DNA from: Candidatus Melainabacteria bacterium SSGW_16 | Lineage (GTDB): Bacteria > Cyanobacteriota > Vampirovibrionia > 2-02-FULL-35-15 | Assembly (NCBI GenBank): GCA_004769085.1 | Contig: DUDS01000035.1 | Span: 55,015 to 119,014 of the forward strand | DNA length: 64,000 bases | Direction of reading: 5' to 3' | Shown here: piece by piece, positions 34,441-43,505 of the stretch | How positions within the stretch are numbered: position 1 is the stretch's first letter | Layout of the letters: each line of letters starts with the position of its first letter | Notes under the pieces: generated by a model | The model's input: only the letters and a program-made list of their open reading frames with translations | Told to the model about the DNA's origin: nothing | The model's database searches: none | Made by a program: the position numbers and the translations under genes

Positions 34441-35778
34441 TTAAAGTAAAACACCGGATCTGACTCTTGCCCTAAGTAGATATCTTATTTCAGAGAATAA
34501 AAACTGAAGCTCAAAAGGTTTCGGCAAGTATAAATCTGCACCAGACTCAAGTGCTGTAACATGATCAGGATTTTTTGTAGTAACAACAAGCCATATTGGG
34601 GCAAGCTTTGGATCCTGTTTCACTTTTTTCGTTAATTCCCATCCGCTTATACCATCAGATACAATATCTGTCTCAATAAGAATAAGTTCGGGAAGCCAGC
34701 TGTTAATCATGCTCCAGGCTTCATTAAAGCTGTGAGCAGTATCAACAAAATATCCTTCCATTTCAAGGGTATCTCTTAAAAGGAGTGACATGGAGGCATC
34801 AGATTCAACCACAAGAATTTTAATTCTGTTTTCGGCATGGGCCGGTTCATTTGCAACAAGCCTGAGTCTATCACTTACCCAATCTGAGCCTGTTTTACTT
34901 TTTGCAAGATATCTCATATCCCTTGCTACCTGTAAAACTTCAACAGCAGTTATAAAATTTCTTCTGCCTTTTGCTGTTACGCCAATGCTAATTGAAACAA
35001 GAGGTATCCTCCTCCTCACACCATTTGGTCCTACACCAATAACATAGCCTCTGCTTGCATCAGTCTTTGTATAAAATCTTGGGGCAATATAATCAAACCG
35101 TCTGCATATTTCTTCTGCAACTGCTTCTGCATTATCACGTCTAGTGATAAGAAGAAAGTCATCACTGCCGCGATGAGCAAGAAAATCATCTTTTGATAAA
35201 ACAGACTTAAGAACTGCTGCTAGTGTTTTTATCATCTGATCACCGCTTGTTTCACCATAGGTTTCGTTATAGATCCTCAGGTTATCAAGATCGATTGACA
35301 AAACTGCCCAATCAGGAAGATTATTAATACAATGCTCGATAACATTATTTGCAATTACAGCATCAGGTAATCCGGTCAAAGTATTTATATGGGTTTCTTG
35401 TCTTCTTCTAATATGTGCCATTACCCTAAATGCAAGCTCTTTACCTGATATAGGATAAGAAATTACATCATCGGCACCTGATCTAAGAACTTCAATTCTT
35501 TCATCAGGATTATCCTCATGCACAAGAAAAACAATTATAGGTCTCGGGTTTATTTCTTCTGCTCTAATTTTCTGACATAAATTTAAACCATGATCTCCGG
35601 TTAAATCACTATAAACAAGAACAAGATCTGGTTTTATAGCCCTGATCATACTTTCAGCCTCTGACACATCATTAAATAAATCAATTTTAAATCCTGCTTT
35701 TTCAAGTGCATCAGAGACATCCTTACTCAAATCATTTGCAATAAGAACTAGTTTTGAAGGTGGTTTTATTGAATTCAT
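34441..35778 (-). CDS. Response regulator with receiver, degenerate GGDEF and receiver domains
   Basis: A 445-residue cytoplasmic regulator. The first receiver (about residues 8-120) has a phospho-acceptor-position Asp58 in YSDLTGDHG but an incomplete acidic pair. The GGDEF domain (about 130-300) keeps DLDNLRIYNETYG but has RGSDDF where GG[DE]EF is expected, so cyclase activity is doubtful. The second receiver (about 318-440) has Asp371 in IETDIVSDG and the Lys in LPKPFE. The ATG at 35778 with GGGGAGG upstream is preferred to a TTG eight codons earlier. It lies 1 nt after the kinase gene. Confidence 0.85.
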   Translation of the reverse strand: MNSIKPPSKLVLIANDLSKDVSDALEKAGFKIDLFNDVSEAESMIRAIKPDLVLVYSDLTGDHGLNLCQKIRAEEINPRPIIVFLVHEDNPDERIEVLRSGADDVISYPISGKELAFRVMAHIRRRQETHINTLTGLPDAVIANNVIEHCINNLPDWAVLSIDLDNLRIYNETYGETSGDQMIKTLAAVLKSVLSKDDFLAHRGSDDFLLITRRDNAEAVAEEICRRFDYIAPRFYTKTDASRGYVIGVGPNGVRRRIPLVSISIGVTAKGRRNFITAVEVLQVARDMRYLAKSKTGSDWVSDRLRLVANEPAHAENRIKILVVESDASMSLLLRDTLEMEGYFVDTAHSFNEAWSMINSWLPELILIETDIVSDGISGWELTKKVKQDPKLAPIWLVVTTKNPDHVTALESGADLYLPKPFELQFLFSEIRYLLRARVRSGVLL

Positions 35779-35779
35779 A

Positions 35780-36904
35780 CTATCCAAACACCTCCCCTTC
35801 AACTGGTCCTGTTCCTCCGGAAAGAGGAATAGCCTGGCTTGAAACAGCGGCAGGAAGAATCACTGTAAACTTTGTCTCACCAGGCTTACTGGTAACTGAT
35901 ATATCTCCCTTAAGTGCAAGCACCAAAGCTTTTGTTATAAATAATCCAAGTCCTGTACCTTCGGTCTGTCTCGTTAATGGGTTATCCAGACGACCAAACT
36001 TTGTAAATATTTTCAACAGATCAAATTCACTTATGCCTTCACCATGATCAGTAACTTCAATTTTTATCTTATTCTTCACTCCACCATCGTTCAAGACAGG
36101 AAGTGCCTTAATAAGAATGGTGGAGTCTTTCGGGGAATATTTAATTGCATTATCAATTAAGTTTGTAAGAACTTGTTCTAATTTGTCAGCATCAGCAAGA
36201 ACATTGGGAATTCCATCCTCAACTTCTATCCGAAGTTCATGCTCTGTTGCTTTTGCACTTAAAGAATCACAAACTTTATTTATTGCTTTCTTTATATCAA
36301 TCGATCTGATTGTTAACTGATGACTCTGTGACTCTAATCTTGAGACTGCAAGTAAATCCTCTACAAGCCTTATAAGCCTCTCAGCTTGTTCTTTAACAAT
36401 AATTATATATTTTCTTTTATTCTCTTCTGAAAGCTTGTCTCCTGATCTAAGCAATGTTTCAATAAAACCTTTAATACTTGTTAAAGGAGTTCTTAGTTCA
36501 TGACTCACAGTGCTTACAAACTCAAACTGAGCACGATCAACATTTGAATCAACAGGACTATCCGCATGAAGAACAACTAAGTAACCTCTAAAGTGTGAAG
36601 CATCCCCTCCACTACGAATTTCAGCCAGTCTTGCTTTGAAGGGTATCTTTTTCCCATTGCGTCTTGCAAGTATTGCAACCTGCGGTTTTCCATTATGATC
36701 TGCTGATGAACCACTTGACACAAAACTTTCCGGCAATGAATATAATTCAGATACTTTCTTCCCTATAAGTTCACCAAAAGTCCATCCTGTAACTCTTTCA
36801 ACAGTTTCATTTACAAAAGTAATTTTTCCTGTTTCATCTGAAGCTATAAAGCCATCGGGAGAACATGAGAGAATTGCACTTAACAGTTCTTCTGGTTTAT
36901 ACAT
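35780..36904 (-). CDS. Cytoplasmic PAS-domain sensor histidine kinase
   Basis: A 374-residue kinase with no membrane segment. A PAS domain (about residues 4-112: ILSCSPDGFIASDETGKITFVN) senses an internal signal. The dimerisation helix has the phospho-acceptor His135 in STVSHELRTPLTSIKGF. The ATPase domain shows N-box LIDNAIKYSP, G1 DHGEGI and G2 TGLGLFI. The C-terminus is a short Gly/Pro-rich tail. It is adjacent to the receiver-GGDEF-receiver gene, its probable phosphorylation partner. Confidence 0.92.
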   Translation of the reverse strand: MYKPEELLSAILSCSPDGFIASDETGKITFVNETVERVTGWTFGELIGKKVSELYSLPESFVSSGSSADHNGKPQVAILARRNGKKIPFKARLAEIRSGGDASHFRGYLVVLHADSPVDSNVDRAQFEFVSTVSHELRTPLTSIKGFIETLLRSGDKLSEENKRKYIIIVKEQAERLIRLVEDLLAVSRLESQSHQLTIRSIDIKKAINKVCDSLSAKATEHELRIEVEDGIPNVLADADKLEQVLTNLIDNAIKYSPKDSTILIKALPVLNDGGVKNKIKIEVTDHGEGISEFDLLKIFTKFGRLDNPLTRQTEGTGLGLFITKALVLALKGDISVTSKPGETKFTVILPAAVSSQAIPLSGGTGPVEGEVFG

Positions 36905-37002
36905 TGTTTTTCAAAGACATTTAACTAGTACTCATGCAACATTAGTAAATATCATTTATGACATGATCATATGCTTAAACAGCCAGATCCTAGTTAAAAA
37001 TG

Positions 37003-37033
37003 AGGATTTTTTAATAATTTTAATAAAAATCCT
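37003..37033. other. Inverted repeat between divergent kinase and rpsL units
   Basis: AGGATTTTT...AAAAATCCT is a perfect 9 bp stem with a 13 nt loop. It lies between divergently transcribed genes, where no terminator is expected. It could be an operator or a relic of one. Confidence 0.4.
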
Positions 37034-37074
37034 TCTTATCTATAATTCTCCAATAATATCCCTATAGAAGGTAT

Positions 37075-37105
37075 TTGACAAGAAACCAGTAAAACATTGT
37101 AGTAT
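37075..37105 (+). promoter_or_regulatory. Likely rpsL promoter
   Basis: A consensus TTGACA (37075-37080) is followed by a TG-extended TAGTAT (37100-37105), with a 19 bp spacer, slightly long. Transcription would begin about 35 nt before the rpsL ATG. Confidence 0.6.
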
Positions 37106-37145
37106 TTTAGCTTGCAGATTATCACAAAATAAGAAAAACAAAGCA

Positions 37146-37574
37146 ATGCCCACATTTAACCAATTAATAAGAAAAGAAAGAAAGAAAGTAAAAGTAAAAA
37201 CAAAGGCACCTGCATTACAAGGCTGTCCACAAAAGAGAGGTGTTTGTACACAGGTAAAAACAACAACACCAAAAAAACCAAATTCAGCACTTAGAAAAAT
37301 CGCACGGATAAAACTTACTAATGGTATTGAAGTAACCGCATATATCCCAGGTGTTGGACACAACCTGCAAGAGCACTCTGTTGTTTTAATAAGAGGTGGA
37401 AGGGTGAAGGATTTACCAGGTGTCAGATACCACATTGTAAGAGGAACTCTTGATACCCAAGGTGTTAAAGACAGAAAACAAGGTCGTTCAAAGTATGGAG
37501 CCAAATTATCGCCAGCTGCAGGCGGTCCAGCACCAGCAAAAGCTCCAACAACTCCAACAGCTCCAACGGCATAA
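37146..37574 (+). CDS. rpsL: 30S ribosomal protein S12
   Basis: S12 of the small subunit, involved in decoding accuracy. It has [15 protein letters not shown], the conserved [15 protein letters not shown] decoding loop, [19 protein letters not shown] and [13 protein letters not shown]. The core is about 123 residues. The last 19 residues are a Pro/Ala/Thr-rich extension ([14 protein letters not shown]) not usual in S12. It is followed by rpsG after 18 bp. The fusA and tuf genes that often follow are absent, as the next gene converges. Confidence 0.97.
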   Translation: MPTFNQLIRKERKKVKVKTKAPALQGCPQKRGVCTQVKTTTPKKPNSALRKIARIKLTNGIEVTAYIPGVGHNLQEHSVVLIRGGRVKDLPGVRYHIVRGTLDTQGVKDRKQGRSKYGAKLSPAAGGPAPAKAPTTPTAPTA

Positions 37575-37592
37575 TATTAAAAGAGGGGTAAC

Positions 37593-38066
37593 ATGACGCG
37601 TAAAGGTCCAGTTGAAAGAAGAAGAAGAGTAGATCCTGACTCCAAATTTAAAAGCACTCAGATACAACGTTTTATAAACAGAATAATGCAAAGGGGTAAA
37701 AAATCCATAGCACAAAGAATTGTATATGGAGCCTTTGACATTGTAAAACAACGTTCAAATCAGGAGCCGGCAGATGTATTTAAAAAAGCAATTAAAAACG
37801 TTACTCCGCTTGTAAAGGTAAAAGCAAGAAGAATTGGTGGAAGCACTTATCAGGTTCCTATTGAAGTAGGACAATTTGAAGGTGAATCACTTGGTTCAAG
37901 ATGGCTCATTAATGCAGCCAGAAGTAGATCAGGAAAAACAATGAGTGATAAGCTCGCATCAGAAATTATGGATGCATCAAGCGGACAAGGCACTTCATAT
38001 AAGAAAAAGGAAGACACTCATAAAATGGCTGAAGCAAATAAAGCTTTTGCACATTACAGGTACTAG
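37593..38066 (+). CDS. rpsG: 30S ribosomal protein S7
   Basis: S7 nucleates assembly of the 30S head. The 157-residue protein has MTRKGPVERRRRVDPDSKF, FINRIMQRGKKSIAQRIVYGA, VKARRIGGSTYQVPIEV and the C-terminal KKKEDTHKMAEANKAFAHYRY, read from residue 137. A GAGGGG ribosome-binding site precedes it. The gene ends 8 bp from the convergent His-rich membrane protein gene. Confidence 0.97.
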   Translation: MTRKGPVERRRRVDPDSKFKSTQIQRFINRIMQRGKKSIAQRIVYGAFDIVKQRSNQEPADVFKKAIKNVTPLVKVKARRIGGSTYQVPIEVGQFEGESLGSRWLINAARSRSGKTMSDKLASEIMDASSGQGTSYKKKEDTHKMAEANKAFAHYRY

Positions 38067-38074
38067 AAATTTAC

Positions 38075-39277
38075 TTAAGTAAGAGCTGCTGCTACTGAGT
38101 TCTTAGCACCAGTGGGCAAAGATTTTGGTGAAGGTTTATTAAGCACAGGGACAGGAGCTTGATTAGCTTCTGTATTAATTTTTACAACAACATTGTTTTC
38201 ATTATTTATATGACAATCTGGTGGGTTACATCCAAAAAGTCTAAACAAAGGCTTGAAAAGAGTTGCTCTGAGTCCGCCATCAGGATTACTTCCAAAGAAC
38301 AATTTATTAAAATAAATTTTTGGAACTCTTATTTCATGATCATGTGAAAATATTTTTCGAAGTAACTGTTTGAATTTACCTTCACCGAGAGAGTTATTAT
38401 GTCCATGAGTTTCATGTTTATGATCATGTTCAGTACAATTTTCATCGCTATGCTTATGTCCTTTTTCAAACCACGGTTCAAGAAGGTGGGACAAGCCGTC
38501 ATGCAAAGCATTTAAAGGCAGTCCCAAATCAAAAATAAATTTCACAGGTTTTAGCTGAGTAAAGTACAGATAAGTAGTCATCACAAACCATTCAATTGCA
38601 CATCTGCCATCACTTTTTGCATTTTGAATCATTTGATCCGATTTAAATCCACCATTTTCTTTCCTTGCAAGAGCTGCCATGAGTGATTTTTCTCCATATC
38701 CGATTGACATACCTATGGCACTTATAAGGGAAGAAATACTTAAAATTCCTTTTTGCCAGAATGGAACCTCATGGATATCATGGTTTTCACCTTTTAAAGA
38801 TTCATAAGTTTCTTTAAGAAATTTCCATAAGCCTCCACCACCTGCACCAGTAATTACTGCAGCCATAGCAAGGGATCTTTTTGTTTCTCTTGATTTTAAT
38901 TTCTTTTCAGCAATTTCCCTTTCTCTGGAATCTGTTATTTTTTCAGGGTTAATTTTTGTTCTCTCATACCCTGAAATCAAAACCTGGAAACATTCACTTA
39001 GAGTAGTAAGAGCATTTGTAAGGGTTGCCGGGGTACTTTCAATCTTCCACAAAATGGTAGCAGTCACCATTTCAAGCATTGCAATCAATGCACCAAGACC
39101 AACACCTTTTTCCCCATTTACAAAACCAAGTTTATTCCACTTAAAATAGAAATCATCAGAAAAAAGTGCGATTTTTCTTGCATCACCATTATTTGCTTGT
39201 GACTTTATACTTCCAAAGCGATCATAAGCAGCCTGGGCCGTAGTTTTCAAAACACTTGGTGTGGATAAAGAGGTCAT
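38075..39277 (-). CDS. Unrecognised membrane protein with histidine-rich loop
   Basis: A 400-residue protein that I cannot place in a family. At least three to four hydrophobic segments are visible (about 58-78, 136-152, 178-195 and 230-265). A hydrophilic loop at residues 274-293 has seven His within 20 residues (HKH, HDHKH, HGH) beside several acids and one Cys, a metal-binding look. The last 50 residues are Pro/Ala/Asn-rich. Two near-perfect Fur/Zur-type operator sequences lie upstream, so it may be metal-regulated and act in zinc or other metal handling; that is inference. Confidence 0.65.
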   Translation of the reverse strand: MTSLSTPSVLKTTAQAAYDRFGSIKSQANNGDARKIALFSDDFYFKWNKLGFVNGEKGVGLGALIAMLEMVTATILWKIESTPATLTNALTTLSECFQVLISGYERTKINPEKITDSREREIAEKKLKSRETKRSLAMAAVITGAGGGGLWKFLKETYESLKGENHDIHEVPFWQKGILSISSLISAIGMSIGYGEKSLMAALARKENGGFKSDQMIQNAKSDGRCAIEWFVMTTYLYFTQLKPVKFIFDLGLPLNALHDGLSHLLEPWFEKGHKHSDENCTEHDHKHETHGHNNSLGEGKFKQLLRKIFSHDHEIRVPKIYFNKLFFGSNPDGGLRATLFKPLFRLFGCNPPDCHINNENNVVVKINTEANQAPVPVLNKPSPKSLPTGAKNSVAAALT

Positions 39278-39285
39278 AATTTAAA

Positions 39286-39382
39286 AGAGAATTATTCCCA
39301 TTAATAATGCGATTAATTCTCAGATACTTAATTTTTACTGATAATTATTCTCAAATAATAGAATTGTTGATAATTATTCTCA
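39286..39382 (-). promoter_or_regulatory. Candidate Fur/Zur-family operators
   Basis: Two identical 15-mers TGATAATTATTCTCA (39339-39353 and 39368-39382) match the Fur-family 7-1-7 box TGATAATnATTATCA at all but one base. They are spaced 29 bp centre to centre. A third, weaker copy, AGAGAATTATTCCCA (39286-39300), matches at 12 of 15 positions relative to the others and ends 9 bp from the start of the His-rich protein gene. The divergent gcvPB gene could also be affected. Confidence 0.6.
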
Positions 39383-39544
39383 AATTGTTATATAAATCAC
39401 TAAGAATATTAGTCCTTAAATAGGTATTTGCATAAATATATATTAATTGTACAGAAATAAAAAACAGTTGTAACCAATTTCTATTTTAAAAACCAGGTAT
39501 TTTTAGAAATTTACTAAGTTAAAATATAAAAATCACATTTACAA

Positions 39545-41005
39545 ATGTCAAAGTTAATTTTTGAAAAATCAAGAAAAGGAAGGGTATGTGCAAACATCCC
39601 TCTGCTCTCAAAAGAAGAGCTTAAACCAGTTTCAGATTTTATGCCTGAAAGTTATCTCAGGGAAGAAAACCCTGTACTCCCTGAAGTATCAGAGCTTGAA
39701 TTAATCAGACACTTTTCAGAACTTGCCAGAAAGAATTTTTCCATTGATTCAGCTTTTTATCCTCTGGGTTCATGCACAATGAAATACAATCCAAAAATAA
39801 ATGAACTAATATCGAGAAATGAAAAATTTACAAACTTACATCCAAAAGCACCTGAAAATCAGTCACAAGGAGCTATGGAAATAATGTTTATCCTTGGTGA
39901 ATATTTAAAAGAAATCAGTGGCTTTAAAGCCATTACATTACAACCTGCAGCAGGAGCACACGGTGAACTCACTGGGATTTTAATGATAAAAAAATATTTC
40001 GAAAAAAGAGGGGATAAAAAAAGAAACAAAGTACTTGTTCCTGATACAGCCCATGGTACAAACCCTGCAACTGCAGGCATGTGCGGATTTAAAGTAGTAG
40101 AACTGAAATCAAACAACAAGGGACAGGTTGATATTGAATCTTTAAAATCAAACCTTGATGATACTGTTGCAGCAATAATGCTTACAAACCCAAATACACT
40201 GGGAATCTTTGAAGAAGATATTCTCAAAATAAGCAGTCTCGTACATAATGCCGGGGGGCTCCAATATTATGATGGTGCAAACTTAAATGCCATTATGGGT
40301 ATAGCAAGACCTGGTGATATGGGCTTTGATGTTTGTCACTTAAACCTTCACAAAACTTTCTCCACACCACATGGCGGGGGAGGTCCTGGGGCAGGTGTAG
40401 TATGCTGCAATGAAAAGCTTGAGCCATTCCTACCACTTCCAATCCTAAGAAAAGATAACAAAGGAAAATATTTCTGGGACTATGATAGAAAAGATTCTAT
40501 AGGAAAAGTAAAAGCTTATTATGGTAATTTTGGAATGTTTGTGCGAGCACTTGCATATATATGGGCAAACGGAAAAGAAGGGCTTAAGCAGGTTAGTCAT
40601 GATGCAGTACTGAACGCAAATTACTTAAAAAATAAACTTAAAGAGTATTTTGATCTGCCTTATGATATAGACTGTATGCATGAATTTGTCCTATCAGGGA
40701 AAAGACAAAAAAAACAGGGCGTAAGTACTTTGTCATTAGCAAAACGATTACTGGATTTTGGAGTTCATGCACCGACTATTTATTTCCCTCTTGTAGTACC
40801 CGAAGCAATAATGATAGAACCTACAGAAACAGAATCAAAAGAACAGCTTGATAATTTTGTAGAAATAATGAAACAAATTACACAGGAAATTTCAACAAAG
40901 CCTGAATTTGTTAATGGTGCACCATATAATACACCCGTAAGAAGAGTCAATGAAACTCAGGCAGCAAGGAATTTAAGTCTTTGCTGGAGTTCGTCCTGTA
41001 ATTAA
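39545..41005 (+). CDS. gcvPB: Glycine dehydrogenase (decarboxylating) subunit 2
   Basis: The PLP-bearing half of the two-subunit P-protein of the glycine cleavage system. It decarboxylates glycine and passes the aminomethyl group to GcvH. It has YPLGSCTMKYNPKIN, QPAAGAHGELTGIL, PDTAHGTNPATA and the PLP Lys270 in HLNLHKTFSTPHGGGGPG. At 486 residues it is the standard split-subunit length. GcvPA, GcvT and GcvH are not in the window. It is followed 5 bp later by the DUF2905 gene. Confidence 0.96.
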   Translation: MSKLIFEKSRKGRVCANIPLLSKEELKPVSDFMPESYLREENPVLPEVSELELIRHFSELARKNFSIDSAFYPLGSCTMKYNPKINELISRNEKFTNLHPKAPENQSQGAMEIMFILGEYLKEISGFKAITLQPAAGAHGELTGILMIKKYFEKRGDKKRNKVLVPDTAHGTNPATAGMCGFKVVELKSNNKGQVDIESLKSNLDDTVAAIMLTNPNTLGIFEEDILKISSLVHNAGGLQYYDGANLNAIMGIARPGDMGFDVCHLNLHKTFSTPHGGGGPGAGVVCCNEKLEPFLPLPILRKDNKGKYFWDYDRKDSIGKVKAYYGNFGMFVRALAYIWANGKEGLKQVSHDAVLNANYLKNKLKEYFDLPYDIDCMHEFVLSGKRQKKQGVSTLSLAKRLLDFGVHAPTIYFPLVVPEAIMIEPTETESKEQLDNFVEIMKQITQEISTKPEFVNGAPYNTPVRRVNETQAARNLSLCWSSSCN

Positions 41006-41010
41006 AAACA

Positions 41011-41235
41011 ATGGATCTTGCTTCAATCTCAAAATATATGATTTATCTTGGGGCATTTCTTTTGTTTGGAGGAAGCATATTATACTTTTTAAGCAAATTA
41101 GGTACAGGGCTAAACAGGTTACCAGGAGATATTTTTATCCAGAAAGAAAACTTTACTTTTTATTTTCCTCTCGGAAGCTGCATATTGCTAAGCATAATAA
41201 TCACACTTATTCTTAGCCTGCTATCAAAAAAATGA
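41011..41235 (+). CDS. DUF2905 family small membrane protein
   Basis: A 74-residue protein with two transmembrane helices (YMIYLGAFLLFGGSILYFL and LGSCILLSIIITLILSLL) joined by the family signature LNRLPGDIFIQKENFTFYFP. Function is unknown. It overlaps the SpoIID-like gene by 4 bp (ATGA), so the two are translationally coupled. Confidence 0.85.
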   Translation: MDLASISKYMIYLGAFLLFGGSILYFLSKLGTGLNRLPGDIFIQKENFTFYFPLGSCILLSIIITLILSLLSKK

Positions 41236-42389
41236 GTTTACATCCAAAAAAGTTTTTTATTGCGACTATTTTGTCTTTAACAGTTTTGACAATCACCTGC
41301 AATTATGCATTTGCCAGAGAAATCGATATTGGACTTGTTATAAGCAATGAAAAAATAAAAATTGGTTCTAATAAAAATGCTGTTTTAATAAATACAAGGA
41401 CAAACAATATAATTACAAAAATCAAAAACCAGGAAACTTATACTGTTTCTAACTCAAGTGGCTTAATACATATCTCACATGGTATTTCAAACACGAGCTT
41501 AGGTTCATTTACAGGACCAATAAAACTTATTCCTGATAATGATAAAGATTTGGTTTTCTGCAAAGATAAATGGTACAGAGGAAAATTGATTATTCTCACC
41601 AATGGAAGTAAGAACCAAATTACAATAGTAAATCAGCTTAAACTGGAAGATTATTTATTAAGCGTGGTACCGTCTGAGATTCCAAGCAGCTGGGAAAAAG
41701 AAGTATTAAAGGCACAATCAGTTGCTGCAAGATCCTATGCACTGGGATATCTTGGGAGAAGAAAGAAAAAAGGATATGATCTTGAATCTACAGTGGAAGA
41801 TCAGGTTTATCTGGGGGTATCATCGGAAAAAAGATCAACTTCAAATGCTGTTAATCAAACAAAAAATCTTATATTAGTTACAGATGAAAATAAACCTTTA
41901 ATTGCGCTTTTCCATTCAAGTGCAGGCGGTTTTACAGACAGCATTGAAAGTATTTGGGAAAAAGAATCTTCTCCTCATATAATACCTGTACCTGATTACG
42001 ATGACAACTCGCCACACTTCAAATGGTTTAGAACATACACTCTTCAGGAAATAACAAAATTTCTAATCAATGAAAATATAGGCAATGTTACAGATATTAT
42101 CCCTGTTTCACGCAGTTCATCACAAAGAGTAATGTGGGTTGAAGTTCTTGGTGATAAAGGCAAAATTAAAATGAGGGGAGATGATTTCAGAAGAACAATA
42201 AAGCTCCCAAGCTCAAAATTTAACATGCTTATACGAAAAGAGAAGGTGGTTTTTGCAGGCAGAGGATTCGGACACGGACTTGGATTATCACAATGGGGAG
42301 CAAAAGCTCTGGCAGAAAAAGGATTCAGCTACATGGAAATTCTTGCTCACTATTATCCCGGTGCAAGACTTGCTAAACTTAACGAATAA
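41232..42389 (+). CDS. SpoIID/LytB-domain protein
   Basis: A 385-residue exported protein. The signal peptide is FFIATILSLTVLTITCNYAFA. The SpoIID domain includes LKLEDYLLSVVPSEIPSSW, with the presumed catalytic Glu, then LKAQSVAARSYALG. The end of the domain is GRGFGHGLGLSQWGAKALAEKG. SpoIID is a lytic transglycosylase acting on stem-free glycan in spore formers; in non-spore-formers such as this one the domain is thought to remodel the wall. Its stop codon lies in the direct repeat of element A4. Confidence 0.88.
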   Translation: MSLHPKKFFIATILSLTVLTITCNYAFAREIDIGLVISNEKIKIGSNKNAVLINTRTNNIITKIKNQETYTVSNSSGLIHISHGISNTSLGSFTGPIKLIPDNDKDLVFCKDKWYRGKLIILTNGSKNQITIVNQLKLEDYLLSVVPSEIPSSWEKEVLKAQSVAARSYALGYLGRRKKKGYDLESTVEDQVYLGVSSEKRSTSNAVNQTKNLILVTDENKPLIALFHSSAGGFTDSIESIWEKESSPHIIPVPDYDDNSPHFKWFRTYTLQEITKFLINENIGNVTDIIPVSRSSSQRVMWVEVLGDKGKIKMRGDDFRRTIKLPSSKFNMLIRKEKVVFAGRGFGHGLGLSQWGAKALAEKGFSYMEILAHYYPGARLAKLNE

Positions 42390-42555
42390 AAGGTTACAGC
42401 CCAGCTAGGGTAAGATGTCAGAGTAAACTACTTATAAAGTAAGATTTTATCCGATTTATTCGGTAAAATCTGGGTGAGGTGACAAAAAGGCATCCTAAAT
42501 GCACTGTGCAAAGCCTGACAAGCGAAGTATGAGCGAGGAAGGCGGAGAAATAAAA
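42385..42555 (+). repeat. MITE-like repeat family A, copy 4
   Basis: A 157 bp element (42392-42548) between direct repeats AATAAAA (42385-42391 and 42549-42555). It begins GGTTACAGCCCAGCTAGGGT and contains the hairpin AGATTTTatCCGATTTATTCGG / taAAATCT. The end is a diverged version of the G-rich end (GAGCGAGGAAGGCGG). The left direct repeat contains the SpoIID-like gene's TAA stop and the right one lies 3 nt before the argF ATG. Without it the stop-to-start gap would be 5 nt. Confidence 0.85.
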
Positions 42556-42558
42556 ATC

Positions 42559-43497
42559 ATGAAGGGCTCAAGTACAAAATCAAAATTAAAGGGTCTCACA
42601 GGTATAGCTGATATATCATCTAAAGATCTAAGAGAGATACTTTCACTTACAAAAGATCTTAAGGAAAATCCTCTGAAAAGATCTTCCGCCATACAGAATC
42701 AATCTGTAGCATTAATTTTTGCAAAACCAAGTCTGAGGACAAGAATCAGTTTTGAAGTAGGAATAAGACAGCTTGGAGGACATCCTATAACAATAAAAAT
42801 GGATGAAATCAACGTTGGTATTAGGGAAAACGTTGAAGATATAGGAAGTGTACTCAGCAAATATGTAAGTTCTATAGTTATCAGGACATTCGAACAAAAA
42901 CAGGTGGAGGATTTACAAAAATACTCATCGGTACCTGTAATTAACGGATTAAGTGATGAAGAACACCCATGTCAGGTAATATCTGATATTTTTACAATCT
43001 CTGAAATTTTCAAACCCTGTGATGGTTTAAAAATTGCTTATGTTGGTGACGGAAATAATGTTGCTCAAAGTTTACTGCTTGCATGTGCTCTCAGTAATAT
43101 AAACATTTCAATTTCAAGTCCTAAAAATCATCAAATACAAAAGAAATATACAGACTTAGCAAAAAGAATGAATCCAGAGATAAATATAGAATTAAATGAA
43201 GATCCAAAAATTTCTGTAAAAAATGCAGATGTTTTATATACAGATGTATGGACCAGTATGGGACAGGAAAAAGAAGCAAACAAAAGAAGAAAAATATTCA
43301 TGCCTTATCAGATAAATGATGAGTTGTTATCACATGGAAAAAAAAATGCAGTGGTTTTACATTGTTTACCTGCACATAAAGGTGAGGAAATCTCCCACAA
43401 TGTATTTGACAGATTTTCTGAAGTTATATACACTCAGGCTGAAAACAGGCTTCATGCACAAAAGGCTATACTTTTAAAACTTATGGGAATAAACTAA
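42559..43497 (+). CDS. argF: Ornithine carbamoyltransferase
   Basis: Makes citrulline from ornithine and carbamoyl phosphate in arginine synthesis. It has the carbamoyl-phosphate motif SLRTR (residues 58-62), HPCQ in DEEHPCQVISD, DVWTSMGQE, and the ornithine-loop HCLPAHKGEEIS. From this ATG it is 312 residues, normal. The frame is open 20 codons further upstream, but that stretch is repeat A4 sequence. The repeat supplies the only purine-rich ribosome-binding candidate (GGCGGAG, about 11 nt before the ATG). It is followed 8 bp later by rsmH. Confidence 0.96.
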   Translation: MKGSSTKSKLKGLTGIADISSKDLREILSLTKDLKENPLKRSSAIQNQSVALIFAKPSLRTRISFEVGIRQLGGHPITIKMDEINVGIRENVEDIGSVLSKYVSSIVIRTFEQKQVEDLQKYSSVPVINGLSDEEHPCQVISDIFTISEIFKPCDGLKIAYVGDGNNVAQSLLLACALSNINISISSPKNHQIQKKYTDLAKRMNPEINIELNEDPKISVKNADVLYTDVWTSMGQEKEANKRRKIFMPYQINDELLSHGKKNAVVLHCLPAHKGEEISHNVFDRFSEVIYTQAENRLHAQKAILLKLMGIN

Positions 43498-43505
43498 CCA
43501 TCTAT

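Noticed and set aside
42499..42558. Upstream start for argF
   Set aside because: The 20 added residues derive from repeat A4; ArgF proteins begin near the ATG at 42559.
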